Virus record (IMG/VR): IMGVR_UViG_3300009151_000311 | Location: 1-26,947 of that record | Origin: a virus | Reading direction: 5' to 3' (one strand) | Length of the DNA: 26,947 nucleotides | Part shown: piece by piece, positions 1 to 6,589 of the stretch | Position numbering within the stretch: the stretch's first letter is position 1 | Layout of the letters: each line of letters begins with the position of its first letter | Position numbers and translations under genes: made by a program | The notes under the pieces: generated by a model | Databases searched by the model: none | What the model saw: the letters and a program-made list of their open reading frames with translations, nothing else | What the model was told of the DNA's origin: nothing

Positions 1-954
1 CTGAAGCACCCCACGTTTGGTGCCGCGGCACCCGATGTGATGCGAAACGCCAAGAACCGCGACACGTTTTTGTATCGCCATGCCGACAAGGCACACCGCG
101 CCGTCTACGGCAAGCCATTTGAGACTTGGAACCAGGGAAACATCGGCACCTGCGTCAGCTTCGGTTGGGGCATGGGGAGCTATATCGGCCAGTGCGTCGA
201 CTGGACGCAAGGCGAGCGAAACGATCCGCCGAAGCTCGTCAGCCCGGAAGCCATCTACGGCGGAAGTCGCACGGCCGGCAGGCTCCCTCCGATTGACTTC
301 GCTGGCTACTCCGATGGATCGTATGGCGCGGCTGCCGCCCGGTGGATCGTCGGCACAAAGGCTGGCGTCGGCGGGATTCTGTTCCGCGAGAAGTACGGCG
401 ACATCGACCTGACCAACTACGACATCGCACGGGCGAAAGAGTGGGGGGCGCGGGGCGTTCCCCTGGCTCTTGGCAAGGAAGCCACCAAGCACACCGCCCA
501 AGGCGTGGCCCTCTGCGACTCCTACGAAGCTCTTTGCGCTGCGATCGAGAACGGGCTGTGTGTTCCGATCTGCTCCAACGTTGGCTACGCCGCGACCAAC
601 GTCAGGGATGCTGACGGCTTTCTCCCCCGCGGCGGGCAGTGGGGGCATTGCCTTGTGGCGATCTCGGTGCGATACGCCGCTGGCCCCGGTAAGCGCGACG
701 GAGTCCTGATCCTCAACTCGTGGGGGCCGAATTGGGTCAAGGGTCCGAAGTGGCCGGAAGACCAGCCAGACGGATCGTTCTGGGCCGCCCGCCGCGATGT
801 CGAAGCCATGCTCGCCCAGGGCGATTCGTTCGTGATCGCCGGGGCCAACGGCTTCGAGGCCCGCGATCTCGACAACGGCGCGTGGCTCGAGCCTGCCGTC
901 GCCCGCCCGCAACCCGCCCGCATCATCGCCAGCGTCTACTCTCTCGCCCCGTGA
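1..954 (+). CDS. Papain-like (C1A family) cysteine peptidase, probably 5' truncated
   Basis: The protein carries the full papain catalytic set with correct spacing. Numbered from a GTG at base 37, these are Gln33 and Cys39 in NQGNIGTCVSF (six residues apart, as in papain), His204 in QWGHCL and Asn227 in LNSWG. No signal peptide or obvious propeptide is present. The frame is open back to base 1 and neither the GTG at 37 nor the ATG at 40 has a ribosome binding site, so the true start is probably outside the window. It is followed after 8 nt by a small membrane protein gene, with the capsid gene two genes further on. The family hydrolyses peptide bonds. In this phage it could process the capsid, attack host wall or surface proteins, or form part of a lysis cassette; the sequence does not decide. 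Family call sure, role unknown. Confidence 0.85.
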   Translation: MKHPTFGAAAPDVMRNAKNRDTFLYRHADKAHRAVYGKPFETWNQGNIGTCVSFGWGMGSYIGQCVDWTQGERNDPPKLVSPEAIYGGSRTAGRLPPIDFAGYSDGSYGAAAARWIVGTKAGVGGILFREKYGDIDLTNYDIARAKEWGARGVPLALGKEATKHTAQGVALCDSYEALCAAIENGLCVPICSNVGYAATNVRDADGFLPRGGQWGHCLVAISVRYAAGPGKRDGVLILNSWGPNWVKGPKWPEDQPDGSFWAARRDVEAMLAQGDSFVIAGANGFEARDLDNGAWLEPAVARPQPARIIASVYSLAP

Positions 955-962
955 GGCCCGCC

Positions 963-1235
963 ATGATCCTCGACCGCCGCCTTGTCGCCATCGTCATTGT
1001 CTGCCTCGCCGTCGGCTGGTGGCTGGGAAGCTCCCCGGCCAGCCCGATCAATCCGACGCCGCAGCGGCCGGTCCTCGCCGCCGTCGGCCGGCTGGCCCGG
1101 ATCGCCGCGCGCCTCGGGCTGTGGGTGGCGATGGCTGCCGAGCCGGCCCCGCAGCTCGAGCGGCAGCAGATCGTCAGAAGCCCGGCGGTCGACGCCGCCG
1201 GGAATCGAGTGGTAGATCACGGGGAGGGCTGGTGA
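963..1235 (+). CDS. Small single-pass membrane protein (holin-like candidate)
   Basis: This 90-residue protein has one hydrophobic segment at about residues 7-23 (LVAIVIVCLAVGWWLG) after a short basic N-terminus, then a Pro/Ala-rich and polar tail that probably lies on one face of the membrane. It starts 8 nt after the peptidase gene and its stop overlaps the next start (TGATG), so the three genes look co-translated. A one-segment protein next to a peptidase could be a holin, spanin-like or anchor protein. No family is recognised, so the lysis reading is inference. The start was chosen as the first ATG after the upstream stop. Confidence 0.65.
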   Translation: MILDRRLVAIVIVCLAVGWWLGSSPASPINPTPQRPVLAAVGRLARIAARLGLWVAMAAEPAPQLERQQIVRSPAVDAAGNRVVDHGEGW

Positions 1236-1495
1236 TGACGCTGTTACGCTCCGTTACGGCCTGGCTCGCCTCACTCTCAGCCGATCCTGCGGAGATCGAC
1301 CGCGAGCCGCCGCGCGCCGCCGCGGCCGTGGCTGCGGCGTATGCAAGTTTCGCCCCCGAAACTTCACCAGCGCCGCCGCCTATTCAAGTTTGCGGCTGCG
1401 GCGGGAAGTGCGTGGACGGACGCTACAAGCCGGACGGCAAGATCGTCATGAGCTGCGAGAAGGATTGCCCCTGCGGCTGCCGCAAGCCGCGGTGA
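1235..1495 (+). CDS. Small cysteine-rich protein of unknown function
   Basis: This 86-residue protein has an Ala/Pro-rich N-terminal half and a C-terminal cluster of eight cysteines spaced in pairs (CGCGGKC, then SCEKDCPCGC). Such spacing suggests zinc binding or a disulfide-knotted module. The start overlaps the stop of the membrane protein gene by one base. The gene sits directly before the capsid gene, so it may be a minor virion or assembly component, but no family is recognised. Its stop is followed at once by a perfect palindrome (1496-1510). Confidence 0.6.
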   Translation: MTLLRSVTAWLASLSADPAEIDREPPRAAAAVAAAYASFAPETSPAPPPIQVCGCGGKCVDGRYKPDGKIVMSCEKDCPCGCRKPR

Positions 1496-1510
1496 GTTGT
1501 ACGGTACAAC
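1496..1510. promoter_or_regulatory. Perfect palindrome upstream of the capsid gene, operator-like
   Basis: The arms GTTGTAC and GTACAAC flank a single G, giving a 15-nt perfect dyad that begins on the base after the stop of the Cys-rich gene. It lies in the 95-nt gap before the capsid gene. A dyad of this size suits a dimeric regulator, but no binding protein is known and no clear -35/-10 pair was found beside it. Confidence 0.4.
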
Positions 1511-1544
1511 CGGCAACTTCACCGGCGTGTCGATCTCCGGGATC

Positions 1545-1568
1545 GTGCGTGTGTCAATCACACCGCAC
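1545..1568 (+). other. Hairpin in the capsid gene leader
   Basis: GTGCGTGTG pairs with CACACCGCAC around a TCAAT loop, with one bulged base. It ends about 10 nt before the GGAG ribosome binding site of the capsid gene. There is no T-run, so it is not a standard terminator. It could stabilise the capsid mRNA 5' end or affect translation. Confidence 0.4.
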
Positions 1569-1590
1569 ACCGATCCTTGGAGACCACCAG

Positions 1591-2811
1591 ATGAATCCCG
1601 TCAGCACCCGCCGGCGTCTCCAGGACGAGGCCGCGAAGATCCACGCCGACATCGAGGCGCTCCGCTCCGCTGCTCCCGAGTCCGACCAGGAGCAGGCCGA
1701 CAACCTCGGCCGCCTCGGTGAGCTCGAAGCCCGGGCCGACTCGATCGCTGTCGACCTCGAGCGTGAGAACGCCACCGACGCGCGACTCTCCAGGCTCCGC
1801 ACCGCAGCCAGCAACGTCGCCGAGCATCGCTCGACCGATGCCGCCGAAAAGCCGCAGGCGCAGCAGCTGGCATCGTTCGGCCGTCAGGTCTACTCCGACG
1901 AGGCCCGTCTGCTCCGGGTCTCCCAGTATCTCCGCGGTCTCCGCGATGGCACGATCAACGCCCGGGCCCTGTCCGAGACCGGCTCCGCCGGGGCTGGGAT
2001 CGAGTTCAATCCGCCGGTCGATCTTTACAACGAGATCGTCAACGTAATCAACCGGCAGTCGATCGGTGCGCAACTCGCGCTCACGATCAACACCAACAGC
2101 CGGACGGTCGATGTGCCGAAGCTCGGCCTTGTAACGGCCGACTTTGTCGCCGAGAACACCGCGCCGACGGCGCAGGATCCGACCACCTCGAAGGTCACGC
2201 TCACCATCTACGACGCGAAGTCGGAAGTCGATGTGTCGAACAACCTGCTGAACGACTCGCCGCTGGATGTCGCCAGCTACGTCACCCAGTTTTTTGGCAA
2301 CGCCTTCGCAAAGTTCTACGACACCACCTGGCTCGCGGGCCATTCCGGCAACTCGATCGCCGGGCTCTACGCCGGGATCACTTCCGGCCGCAAGGCAACC
2401 GTGGCTGTCGGTGGAACGATCTCCGCGGCCAACGTCGGCACGGTCATCGGCTCCATCGATCCGATGGTGATGGGGGACTTCGCGTGGGTTGTCTCGGCTG
2501 CCGGGTGGGGCCAGCTGCTCGCCCTCGAGGGGACGCGCTACGTTCAGCCGATGGTCGGCGGTGGAGCTCCTGGACTGAGCGTGTGGGGAGTGCCGGTCTA
2601 CAAGACCGACACCCTGCCCGCCAACGTCCTGGCCGTCTACGGGGCTTACCGCATGACGACCGCGCTGGCCATGCGGAAGGATCTCACTGTCACGCCGCTC
2701 CGCGAGCTGAAGGCCCGCGAGAACCAGACCGTGTTCCTCGCTCACGGCCGTTTCGGTCTGAGCAACCACGGCCCCGAGTACGCCGGAGCGATCGTCCAGG
2801 CCACCTCCTGA
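1591..2811 (+). CDS. HK97-fold major capsid protein with N-terminal delta domain
   Basis: This 406-residue protein has the layout of HK97-family major capsid proteins. A charged helical coiled-coil scaffold (delta) region spans about residues 1-100. It is followed by a short linker near the ALSETGSAGAG stretch, where proteolytic maturation is usual, and then the capsid fold with its beta-rich core and conserved C-terminal part (VYGAYRMTTALAMRKDL, then GRFGLSNHGPEYAG). The frame runs open upstream to 1390, but the ATG at 1591 is preceded by GGAG at a good distance and is the natural start. The protein builds the icosahedral shell. A perfect terminator directly follows, so the gene is probably transcribed as its own strong unit. 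Confidence 0.93.
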   Translation: MNPVSTRRRLQDEAAKIHADIEALRSAAPESDQEQADNLGRLGELEARADSIAVDLERENATDARLSRLRTAASNVAEHRSTDAAEKPQAQQLASFGRQVYSDEARLLRVSQYLRGLRDGTINARALSETGSAGAGIEFNPPVDLYNEIVNVINRQSIGAQLALTINTNSRTVDVPKLGLVTADFVAENTAPTAQDPTTSKVTLTIYDAKSEVDVSNNLLNDSPLDVASYVTQFFGNAFAKFYDTTWLAGHSGNSIAGLYAGITSGRKATVAVGGTISAANVGTVIGSIDPMVMGDFAWVVSAAGWGQLLALEGTRYVQPMVGGGAPGLSVWGVPVYKTDTLPANVLAVYGAYRMTTALAMRKDLTVTPLRELKARENQTVFLAHGRFGLSNHGPEYAGAIVQATS

Positions 2812-2838
2812 TCCGCTTCCATCATCCGCCCGTCTCAG

Positions 2839-2879
2839 CGGCCGGGCGAGGCTCCAACCTCGCCCGGCCGTTTTTCTTT
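2839..2879 (+). terminator. Intrinsic terminator after the capsid gene
   Basis: A 13-bp perfect stem (2839-2851 with 2858-2870), a 6-nt loop and a TTTTTCTTT tract form a textbook Rho-independent terminator. It lies 27 nt after the capsid stop and 12 nt before the next start, so it probably lowers expression of the connector genes relative to the capsid. Confidence 0.9.
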
Positions 2880-2891
2880 GAGGAGCCCCCG

Positions 2892-3107
2892 ATGTCGATG
2901 CCCTCGCTCTCGATCAAGTTCCGCTCCGAGTACGGCAACCATCAGGCCGGTGCCGTGGTGTCGTTCCCCGAGGGGATGGCCAGGCATCTCGTCGACAGCG
3001 GCCTGGCCACATTCCTCCCGGCCGAGCCCGTCGTCGAGCCCACCGAGCCTGTCGTCGAGCGGGCCGACGCCCGCGCCGCAAAGAACGTTCAGCGCGCCGT
3101 CAAGTAA
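2892..3107 (+). CDS. Small post-capsid protein, possible head-completion or decoration factor
   Basis: This 71-residue protein starts at an ATG with a strong GAGGAG site 6 nt upstream. The first 45 residues show the pattern IKF...YGNHQAGAVVSF...LVDSGLATF, commonly seen in small proteins encoded just after phage capsid genes. The C-terminus is acidic with a repeated EPVVE motif, then basic. A related 46-residue protein is encoded at 4634-4774. The exact function is not known. Confidence 0.75.
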   Translation: MSMPSLSIKFRSEYGNHQAGAVVSFPEGMARHLVDSGLATFLPAEPVVEPTEPVVERADARAAKNVQRAVK

Positions 3108-3118
3108 CTGGGGGGCCC

Positions 3119-3757
3119 GTGATCAAGCTTCGCTCCCTCAAGCAACTCTCCGAGGCCGAGGTCGAGCCGGTCTCTTTGGCTGCGGCCAAGGGGCAGGTAG
3201 GACGACTCCCGGAGCAGTCGGACGACGACGCTCTCCTGATCCGGCTGATCTCCACCGGCCGCCGGCTGGTCGAGCAACGGCTCGGGACGACGCTGGCGAC
3301 CCGCCAGTTCCGGGCGACGTTCGAGCGTGACCTGTATCGACACGGCCACGGCCACGATCACTGCCACCACGACCACGCCTACTACCAGGGCTACGGCCGC
3401 CTCGGGCTGCGGATCCCTGTCCCGCCGCTCCTGGTGGACGGGACGCACCCGCTGGTGATCACGGTCGGCGGAGTGGTGATCTCGTCGACGACCTACACGG
3501 TCGACTCCGACTCCACCCCCGCGGTGATCCGGTTCTCCACCTGGCCGACGTTCGATGACGACAACCCCCTGGTCGTGACCTTCTGGGCCGGGCCCGCGTT
3601 GGGCGGCCGGATCGAGCCGGCAGCAGAATCGGTGATCCTGCTTTACGTCGCCCACGGTTTCAAGCACCGGGAGGGCGTGGTGATGGGCAGCGCGAACCCG
3701 CTGCCGATGGCGATTGAGACGCTCCTGGCGTCGATCTCGATCACGGGAGCCTACTGA
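3119..3757 (+). CDS. Head-tail connector (gp6/adaptor family) with histidine-rich insertion
   Basis: The N-terminus (PVSLAAAKGQV, then DDDALLIRLISTGRRLVEQRLG) is the helical pattern of gp6-like connectors, which form a ring under the portal. At about residues 77-88 the protein has the run HGHGHDHCHHDH followed by a Tyr/Gly stretch, not a usual part of the family and possibly metal binding. The start is a GTG 12 nt after the previous stop with a G-rich site upstream. The order connector, head closure, gp10-like, tail terminator that follows is typical of siphoviruses. Confidence 0.8.
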   Translation: MIKLRSLKQLSEAEVEPVSLAAAKGQVGRLPEQSDDDALLIRLISTGRRLVEQRLGTTLATRQFRATFERDLYRHGHGHDHCHHDHAYYQGYGRLGLRIPVPPLLVDGTHPLVITVGGVVISSTTYTVDSDSTPAVIRFSTWPTFDDDNPLVVTFWAGPALGGRIEPAAESVILLYVAHGFKHREGVVMGSANPLPMAIETLLASISITGAY

Positions 3758-3758
3758 C

Positions 3759-4100
3759 ATGGGCGACCGCACCGCCGCCGGGCTGAAGACCCATACCTTC
3801 CGTTTCGAGCGCCCCGTCGAGACACGCAACTCCGTCGGTGAGATCTCCTCGATCTCCTGGGTGACGATGTGCCGACGGCGGGGATCGATCGAGCAGGTCG
3901 GTTACTCCGAGTCCCGCGACCAGGGCCAGACGTCCGGCAATGCGTCCTACCTGATCGTGGTCCCCTCGGTCCCCGGGCTCGACGGTTCCTCCCGGATCAT
4001 CTGGGAAAGCCGGCTCGGCCGGATCCTGGCCGTGTCGTCGGTCGTCGGTGACGACGCCGATCCCGAGCAGACGATCCAGGCTGGGGAGAAAAAGACATGA
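3759..4100 (+). CDS. Head closure / head-tail joining protein (gp16-like)
   Basis: This 113-residue protein contains the FERPVETRNSVGEISSISW segment characteristic of the small beta-barrel head-tail joining proteins that plug the connector after packaging. It lies between the gp6-like connector and the gp10-like protein, the expected position. The ATG at 3759 follows the previous stop by one base. The end overlaps the next start by four bases (ATGA). Confidence 0.8.
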   Translation: MGDRTAAGLKTHTFRFERPVETRNSVGEISSISWVTMCRRRGSIEQVGYSESRDQGQTSGNASYLIVVPSVPGLDGSSRIIWESRLGRILAVSSVVGDDADPEQTIQAGEKKT

Positions 4101-4621
4101 GCGCCCCGGGCCTGTTTTTCAGCGCCTTCTTCTCTGACAAGAGCAACCGCGACATCGACGATCTGATCCGCGCCTATGCCAAGTTGCCCGGTTCGCTCGC
4201 CAGGAAGCACCTCAAGGCCGCGATCCGGCGATCGATCAAGCCGTTTGTCCCGTCCCTCAAGGCCGCGACACCTCGAGGGGCCACCGGCAACCTGCGGCGA
4301 TCAGTGACGACCATCGTTCGGTTCGGCACCAAGGTCTCCCGCGGCGGTGGTGACAGTTTCCGAGGCACTGCCATCGGGGTCGTCGGGTTCTCCCGCAAGG
4401 GGAAGAAGAAAAACCAGAAGGGCGACCACTCCGTTTTGGTCGAGGCTGGCAGCAAGCCCCGCAAGCGGAAGCGCGGTGGCTCCACCGGCACCATGCCCCC
4501 GAAGCACATGCTCCGCGACACGCTCGCCTCGAAGAGGTCCGGCATCCTGTCGAACATGGAAATTGAAATGGGCGTAAGCCTCGAACGGGCCGTCCGCGAA
4601 AACGCTACCCGCCCCCGCTGA
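4097..4621 (+). CDS. HK97 gp10-like neck / tail-completion protein
   Basis: This 174-residue protein has the gp10-family pattern: a helical N-terminus, a basic patch ending in TPRGATGNLRRSV, a central loop, VLVEAGSKPRKRKRGGS and a terminal MPPKHMLRDTL...A segment. These proteins bridge the head connector and the tail. It is very basic in the middle. Translation is coupled to the head closure gene by an ATGA overlap. Confidence 0.75.
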   Translation: MSAPGLFFSAFFSDKSNRDIDDLIRAYAKLPGSLARKHLKAAIRRSIKPFVPSLKAATPRGATGNLRRSVTTIVRFGTKVSRGGGDSFRGTAIGVVGFSRKGKKKNQKGDHSVLVEAGSKPRKRKRGGSTGTMPPKHMLRDTLASKRSGILSNMEIEMGVSLERAVRENATRPR

Positions 4622-4633
4622 AGGAGCCCCGCC

Positions 4634-4774
4634 ATGGACACCGTCCTCATCCGATTCACCGCCCCCCACGGCCCGTACAAGCCGGGGGATGTTCTCTTCG
4701 TCAACCACGCCGAGCTGGCCGCGCTGCTGGCCGAGGGCGTGATCGAGGCCGATCCCGCCGGGGGTGGCGAATGA
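4634..4774 (+). CDS. 46-residue protein related to the post-capsid small protein
   Basis: A short ORF with a good AAGGAG site (4621-4626) starts 12 nt after the gp10-like gene and overlaps the next gene by ATGA. Its pattern IRF..PHGPYKPGDVLFV...LAALLAEGVIEADP resembles the first half of the protein at 2892-3107. Both may be small barrel-like structural proteins. Function unknown. Confidence 0.65.
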   Translation: MDTVLIRFTAPHGPYKPGDVLFVNHAELAALLAEGVIEADPAGGGE

Positions 4775-5163
4775 GCAGCCCCGAAGCCTGGCTCAAGGCC
4801 ACGATCGAGACGGCCGGCGCTACCGCTTTCCCGGTGGCCGTCTCGGAGTCTGCACCCCTGCCCTTTGCCGTCTACGCCCGGGAGTCAACCGAGCGGCCAC
4901 TCCAGACCAGCGGGCTCACCGGATTCGCCGACGGGGAGTTCTCCGTTGAGGTCTGCGGGGCCAGTTGGACATCGGCCAGGACGGTGGCGGATGCGATCGT
5001 GGCGGCCGTCCAAAACTTCACCGGCACCGCCAATGGGGCCATCATCGATCACGTTCATGTCGCGGCTGACCGCGACGGAACCGCGGTCTACCTGACCGAC
5101 GGGCAGGATCTGCCGTCCTACTTCGTGATCGAGCTCCAAATCTTTATTCGCTGGAGAGAATAG
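4771..5163 (+). CDS. Tail terminator / tail-completion protein
   Basis: This 130-residue protein has the pattern of small tail-terminator proteins, with a helical N-terminus, a central FSVEVCGASWTSARTVADAI helix and a final beta strand (FVIELQIFIRW). The position between the gp10-like gene and the tail tube genes is where the tail terminator, which caps the tube and joins it to the head, is expected. The call rests on length, pattern and gene order. Confidence 0.65.
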   Translation: MSSPEAWLKATIETAGATAFPVAVSESAPLPFAVYARESTERPLQTSGLTGFADGEFSVEVCGASWTSARTVADAIVAAVQNFTGTANGAIIDHVHVAADRDGTAVYLTDGQDLPSYFVIELQIFIRWRE

Positions 5164-5165
5164 CC

Positions 5166-5519
5166 ATGGCCGTCGCGCCCGCCACAATCGACACGATGCA
5201 GGGCTTGACGTTCTCCTTCAATGCGATCGAGTTTCGGGCGACGAACATCAAGCGGAAAGAGTCACGACCGCTCATCGAGGTTTCGGACTGCTCTCAAGCG
5301 GTCGACTCGCTGCGGATTTATCAGTCCGAGCCACTGAAACAAGGCGATGAAATCTCCCTTGAGTATTTCGGAAAGAATGCCCCGGTGAAGGGCACAAAGT
5401 ACGCGATCAGCTGCTCCGGACTGGGCATCACCGGCAATGCCTTTTGTACCGATGTCGAAGAGGGCGGAGCCGTCGGCGAGTACGTCAAGGGTACGGCCAC
5501 GTTCAAGATCACTGGCTGA
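5166..5519 (+). CDS. Tail tube-like protein, copy 1
   Basis: This 117-residue protein is beta-rich, starts with QGLTFSFN and ends in VKGTATFKITG. It resembles its neighbour at 5532-5912 (QGATVSFN near the start, IQGSYQFQFTG at the end), so the two look like diverged tandem paralogues. Both sit between the tail terminator and the tail assembly chaperone, where the major tail tube gene belongs. Which copy builds the tube cannot be told. The start is an ATG 2 nt after the previous stop. Confidence 0.65.
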   Translation: MAVAPATIDTMQGLTFSFNAIEFRATNIKRKESRPLIEVSDCSQAVDSLRIYQSEPLKQGDEISLEYFGKNAPVKGTKYAISCSGLGITGNAFCTDVEEGGAVGEYVKGTATFKITG

Positions 5520-5531
5520 TCTGGGGGCGTC

Positions 5532-5912
5532 ATGGCAGACATCCCATCCGCACAAGGCGCTACCGTTTCTTTTAACGGGACTGCGCTCGGTGGCCTGATC
5601 GGCTTCGACGAGTCTTACGCCGCAGCGTCCCCGACTGACACGACAGGGGCCTCGGCCACGATCGTCGGCAGCGGGGGGAACACGCGGGTGATCCGCCAAG
5701 TCGAGATCACCATGATCGAGCCGGGCTCGATCTCTTTCCGCTGCTGGGGGAATCCCCCATTCGGCCGCGCCGATATCGGCCTGTCCGCAACGCTCGCCTT
5801 CACTATCGGCGGGGTGGCCACCAGCTGGCCGGCGCAACTGGCAAGCGTCCAGCGTGTCGGCTCCGCCGGTGAACTGATCCAAGGTTCGTACCAGTTTCAA
5901 TTCACGGGGTAA
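5532..5912 (+). CDS. Tail tube-like protein, copy 2
   Basis: This 126-residue Gly/Ser/Thr-rich beta protein is the second of the tandem pair. It may be the main tail tube subunit or a partner that alternates with, caps or decorates the first. It lies 12 nt after copy 1, with a GGGGG site upstream, and 2 nt before the chaperone gene. Confidence 0.65.
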   Translation: MADIPSAQGATVSFNGTALGGLIGFDESYAAASPTDTTGASATIVGSGGNTRVIRQVEITMIEPGSISFRCWGNPPFGRADIGLSATLAFTIGGVATSWPAQLASVQRVGSAGELIQGSYQFQFTG

Positions 5913-5914
5913 CC

Positions 5915-6277
5915 ATGCTCTCCCGCGACGATCTGTTGACCCTCGAAGCCAACAAGCCGGCCCCCCCAAAGCGGCTCCATGTGGCAGCGTGGGGCGGGGA
6001 TGTGTTCGTCCTCGACCCGACGGCTCAGACCTACGACGAGTGGTCGATCTTTTGCGAGACCTACAAGGGCACCGCGGCCCCGTGGCGGGCGAAGCTGGCA
6101 TCACTCCTCCTGTGCGACGAGGCGGGGAAGCGGCTCTTCACCGAGGCCGATGTCCCGACGCTGGCCGGCTGGCGGCCCGACGGTCTCCTTGAGGTATGGC
6201 AGGTCGGCATCGAGCTCCTCAAGGTCGACGACAAGGAGATCGAGGCCGAGGCGGAAAAATCCGTGGCCAGCCCCTGA
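5915..6277 (+). CDS. Tail assembly chaperone, G-like short form
   Basis: This 120-residue acidic, helical protein lies between the tube genes and the tape measure gene, the usual position of the lambda G-type chaperone. The C-terminus (EAEAEKSVASP) is charged. A slippery run at 6253-6259 and a hairpin just after it allow a fraction of ribosomes to slip -1 and make the longer G-T product. The short form ends at the TGA at 6275-6277, inside the hairpin region. Confidence 0.75.
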   Translation: MLSRDDLLTLEANKPAPPKRLHVAAWGGDVFVLDPTAQTYDEWSIFCETYKGTAAPWRAKLASLLLCDEAGKRLFTEADVPTLAGWRPDGLLEVWQVGIELLKVDDKEIEAEAEKSVASP

Positions 6278-6588
6278 CGCTGTTCCTCGGGAGGCTGGCC
6301 CTGGCGTGTGGCGAGTGGGATGTGGAGACGCTGTCGGAGCAAATCTCGCTGCGGCAGCTGAAGTGGTGGGCGGCTTACTGGATGGTCGAGCCGTTTGGGG
6401 ATGACTGGTCGAGGTCCGGGAAGTTGGCCGCGGTGATGGCTGCGGCCCAGGGGGCCAAGGTCGAACCGGACTTTGAGGAGAAGTTTTTGCCGTCCTACCG
6501 GGCCCCGGTCCAGACGGAAGAGCAACTCAAAGAACAGCTGCGGCGGATCCCATTCTTCGCGGCGCAGATGGAGGCGAAAGGAATCTGA
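5915..6588 (+). CDS. Tail assembly chaperone, G-T frameshift product
   Basis: The -1 frame after the slip site (about 6256 to 6588) encodes roughly 110 residues beginning KIRGQPLTLFLGRLALACGEWD. It contains LSEQISLRQLKWWAAYWMVEPFGD in two parts, a pattern like lambda T / minor tail T proteins. This frame has no convincing start of its own, so it is most likely read only as a fusion. G and GT chaperones keep the tape measure soluble while tube subunits assemble around it. The T end lies 1 nt before the tape measure start. Confidence 0.7.
6253..6300 (+). promoter_or_regulatory. Programmed -1 ribosomal frameshift signal
   Basis: In the chaperone frame the codons are GAA AAA preceded by G and followed by T. 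Slipping back one base lets the lysine tRNA re-pair perfectly. Five bases later an 8-bp perfect stem, GGCCAGCC (6265-6272) with GGCTGGCC (6293-6300), encloses a 20-nt loop. A slippery run, short spacer and stable stem are the standard parts of bacterial -1 signals. Confidence 0.7.
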
Positions 6589-6589
6589 C

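Noticed and set aside
1558-2769. 403-codon minus-strand ORF
   Set aside because: It lies opposite the capsid gene; the protein has no recognisable pattern and arises from GC-rich codon bias.
3089-3829. Minus-strand ORF of 246 codons
   Set aside because: Mirror of the connector gene; Arg/Asp-rich with no motif.
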